From: Liolophura sinensis
Taxonomy: Eukaryota; Mollusca; Polyplacophora; Chitonida; Chitonidae
Assembly: GCF_032854445.1 (NCBI RefSeq)
Contig: NC_088303.1
Span: forward strand, 2,857,501 to 2,921,500
Length of the DNA: 64,000 nt
Reading direction: 5' to 3'
Positions 61,346-64,000 of the stretch are shown here, piece after piece. Every line of letters begins with the position of its first letter. Position 1 is the first letter of the stretch. A model generated the notes under the pieces. It searched no databases. It saw only the letters and a list, made by a program, of their open reading frames with translations, and was not told the DNA's origin. A program made the translations under genes and the position numbers.

Positions 61346-64000
61346 ACATTCTCACTACATGAACAACAAAAAGAAACATTCTCACTACATGCACAACAAA
61401 AAGAAACATTCTCACTACATGAACAACAAAAAGAAACATTCTCACTACATGAACAACACAAAGAAACATTCACACTACATGCACAACACAAAGAAACATT
61501 CACACTACATGCACAAGACAAAGAAACATTCACACTACATGTAAAACACAAAGAAACATTCACACTACATGTACAACACAAAGAAACATTCTCACTACAT
61601 GAACAACACAAAGAAACATTCACACTACATGTACAACACAAAGAAACATTCACACTACATGAACAACAAAAAAAAACATTCTCACTACATGAACAACAAA
61701 AAGAAACATTCTCACTACATGAACAACAAAAAGAAACATTCTCACTACATGAACAACAAAAAGAAACATTCTCACTACATGCACACATGCACAAGACAAA
61801 GAAACATTCACACTACATGTACAACACAAAGAAACATTCACACTACATGTACAACACAAAGAAACATTCTCACTACAAGAACAACACAAAGAAACATTCA
61901 CACTACATGTACAACACAAAGAAACATTCACACTACATGAACAACAAAAAGAAACATTCTCACTACATGAACAACAAAAAGAAACATTCTCACTACATGA
62001 ACAACACAAAGAAACATTCTCACTACATGCACACATGCACAAGACAAAGAAACATTCTCACTACATGCACAACACAAAGAAACATTCACACTACATGCAC
62101 AGCACAAAGAAACATTCTCACTACATGCACAAGACAAAGAAACATTCTCACTACATACACAACACAAAGAAACATTCACACTACATGCACAGCACAAAGA
62201 AACATTCTCACTACATGTACAACAAAAAGAAGCATTCTCACTACAAGCACAGCACAAAGAAACATTCTCACAACATGAACAACACAAAGAAACATTCACA
62301 CTACATGCACACATGCACAAGACAAAGAAACATTCTCACTACATGCACAACACAAAGAAACATTCTCACTACATGAAAAACACAAAGAAACATTCTCACT
62401 ACATGCACAACAAAAAGAAACATTCTCACTACATGCACACATGCACAAGACAAAGAAACATTCTCACTACATACACAACACAAAGAAACATTCACACTAC
62501 ATGCACAGCACAAAGAAACATTCTCACTACATGAACAACAAAAAAAACATTCTCACTACATGAACAACAAAAAGAAACATTCTCACTACATGAACAACAA
62601 AAAGAAACATTCTCACTACATGAACAAGACAAAGAAACATTCACACTACATGCACACATGCACAAGACAAAGAAACATTCACACTACATGTACAACACAA
62701 AGAAACATTCACACTACATGTACAAGACAAAGAAACATTCTCACTACAAGAACAACACAAAGAAACATTCACACTACATGTACAACACAAAGAAACATTC
62801 ACACTACATGAACAACAAAAAGAAACATTCTCACTACATGAACAACAAAAAGAAACATTCTCACTACATGAACAACAAAAAGAAACATTCACACTACATG
62901 CACAACACAAAGAAACATTCTCACTACATGAACAACAAAAAGAAACATTCTCACTACATGCACACATGCACAAGACAAAGAAACATTCTCACTACATGCA
63001 CACATGCACAAGACAAAGAAACATTCTCACTACATGCACAACACAAAGAAACATTCACACTACATGTACAACACAAAGAAATATTCACACTACATGTACA
63101 ACACTAAGAAACATTCTCACTACATGAACAAGACAAAGAAATATTCACACTACATGTACAACACAAAGAAACATTCTCACTACATGAACAACAAAAAGAA
63201 ACATTCACACTACATGTACAACACAAAGAAACATTCACACTACATGTACAACACAAAGAAACATTCTCACTACATGAACAACACAAAGAAACATTCTCAC
63301 TACATGAACAACAAAAAGAAACATTCTCACTTCATGAACAGCACAAAGAAACATTCTCACTACATGAACAACAAAAAGAAACATTCTCACTACATGCACA
63401 CATGCACAAGACAAAGAAACATTCTCACTACATGCACAACACAAAGAAACATTCACACTACATGTACAACACAAAGAAACATTCACACTACATGTACAAC
63501 ACTAAGAAACATTCTCACTACATGAACAAGACAAAGAAACATTCACACTACATGTACAACACAAAGAAACATTCTCACTACATGAACAACACAAAGAAAC
63601 ATTCTCACTACATGTACAACAAAAAGAAACATTCTCACTACATGCACAACACAAAGAAACATTCTCACTACATGCACAACACAAAGAAACATTCACACTA
63701 CATGCACAGCCCAAAGAAACATTCTCACTACATGTACAACACAAAGAAACATTCACACTACATGTACACCACAAAGAAACATTCTCACTACATGAACAAC
63801 ACAAAGAAACATTCTCACTACATGTACAACAAAAAGAAACATTCTCACTACAAGAACAACAAAAAGAAACATTCTCACTACATGAACAACAAAAAGAAAC
63901 ATTCTCACTACATGCACACATGCACAAGACAAAGAAACATTCTCACTACATGCACAACACAAACAAACATTCACACTACATGTACAACACAAAGAAACAT
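61346..64000. repeat. 30-bp minisatellite, at least 85 copies, runs off the window
   Basis: Units AACAACACAAAGAAACATTC then TCACTACATG, with alternatives C/A at several places. A 38-bp version carrying an extra ACACATGC recurs irregularly (for example near 61782, 62030, 62306, 62440, 62648, 62962, 63000, 63391 and 63917). Long open frames on both strands follow from the 30-bp period and are not genes. It begins 87 bp from exon 1. Confidence 0.95.

Noticed and set aside
61294-63992. Many Cys/Ser- or Lys/His-rich frames resembling metal-binding repeats
   Set aside because: All arise from the 30-bp array in different frames and strands.
61346-64000. Possible CRISPR-like array of 30-bp repeats
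   Set aside because: Units are directly tandem with no unique spacers, and the host is a eukaryote.

Overview
The window is animal (metazoan) genomic DNA, most likely from a marine mollusc. Evidence for this is small exons with GT-AG introns, a tRNA-headed SINE with an (ACTC)n tail, further SINE pieces of a type I associate with mollusc genomes, and a Ty3/gypsy-group LTR retrotransposon. The species cannot be named from the sequence.

One host gene spans almost the whole window on the minus strand. I reconstructed 20 small exons (45-324 bp, 2,203 bp coding in total) between 61259 and 13. Every splice junction keeps the reading frame. The joined 734-residue segment is a TDRD12-like protein of the piRNA pathway: a degenerate DEAD-box helicase core, a C-X8-C-X5-C-X3-H zinc finger, and an extended Tudor domain. 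Both ends lie outside the window, so there is no start codon, N-terminal Tudor domain, C-terminal CS domain or stop codon here. Almost none of these exons is obvious from long open frames; they were found by splice sites, phase and family motifs.

The introns are swollen by tandem repeats. About 18 minisatellite arrays (units 21-112 bp) fill roughly 42 kb, or 65% of the window. They include one 19.4-kb array of about 520 copies of a 37-bp unit with higher-order structure. At least four arrays are amplified exon/intron boundaries: the units carry exon sequence plus a donor (exons 18 and 9) or an acceptor plus exon sequence (exons 8 and 12). Real exons therefore sit at the edge of rows of 8-35 decoy splice sites. 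Others start within a few to about 110 bp of an exon.

The 10-kb intron between exons 7 and 8 holds a young LTR retrotransposon on the opposite strand (44928-51127). It has two 1,011-bp LTRs differing at five positions, a tRNA-Pro-type primer site, a polypurine tract and one intact 1,311-codon gag-pol frame. The pol order is protease, integrase, then RT C-terminal remnant and RNase H, as in Gmr1-type elements. The catalytic core of reverse transcriptase is missing, so the copy should be non-autonomous. It landed inside a 79-bp minisatellite.

Layout from low to high coordinates: exons 20-18 with arrays (1-2546); the 23-kb intron with the giant 37-bp array and a 65-bp array (2547-25844); exons 17-12, the Tudor domain, with arrays between (25845-38267); exons 11-8, zinc finger and helicase C-terminal lobe (39027-42105); acceptor-derived array and LTR element (42106-51880); exons 7-1, the helicase core, with arrays and one SINE (52108-61259); and a 30-bp array running off the end (61346-64000).
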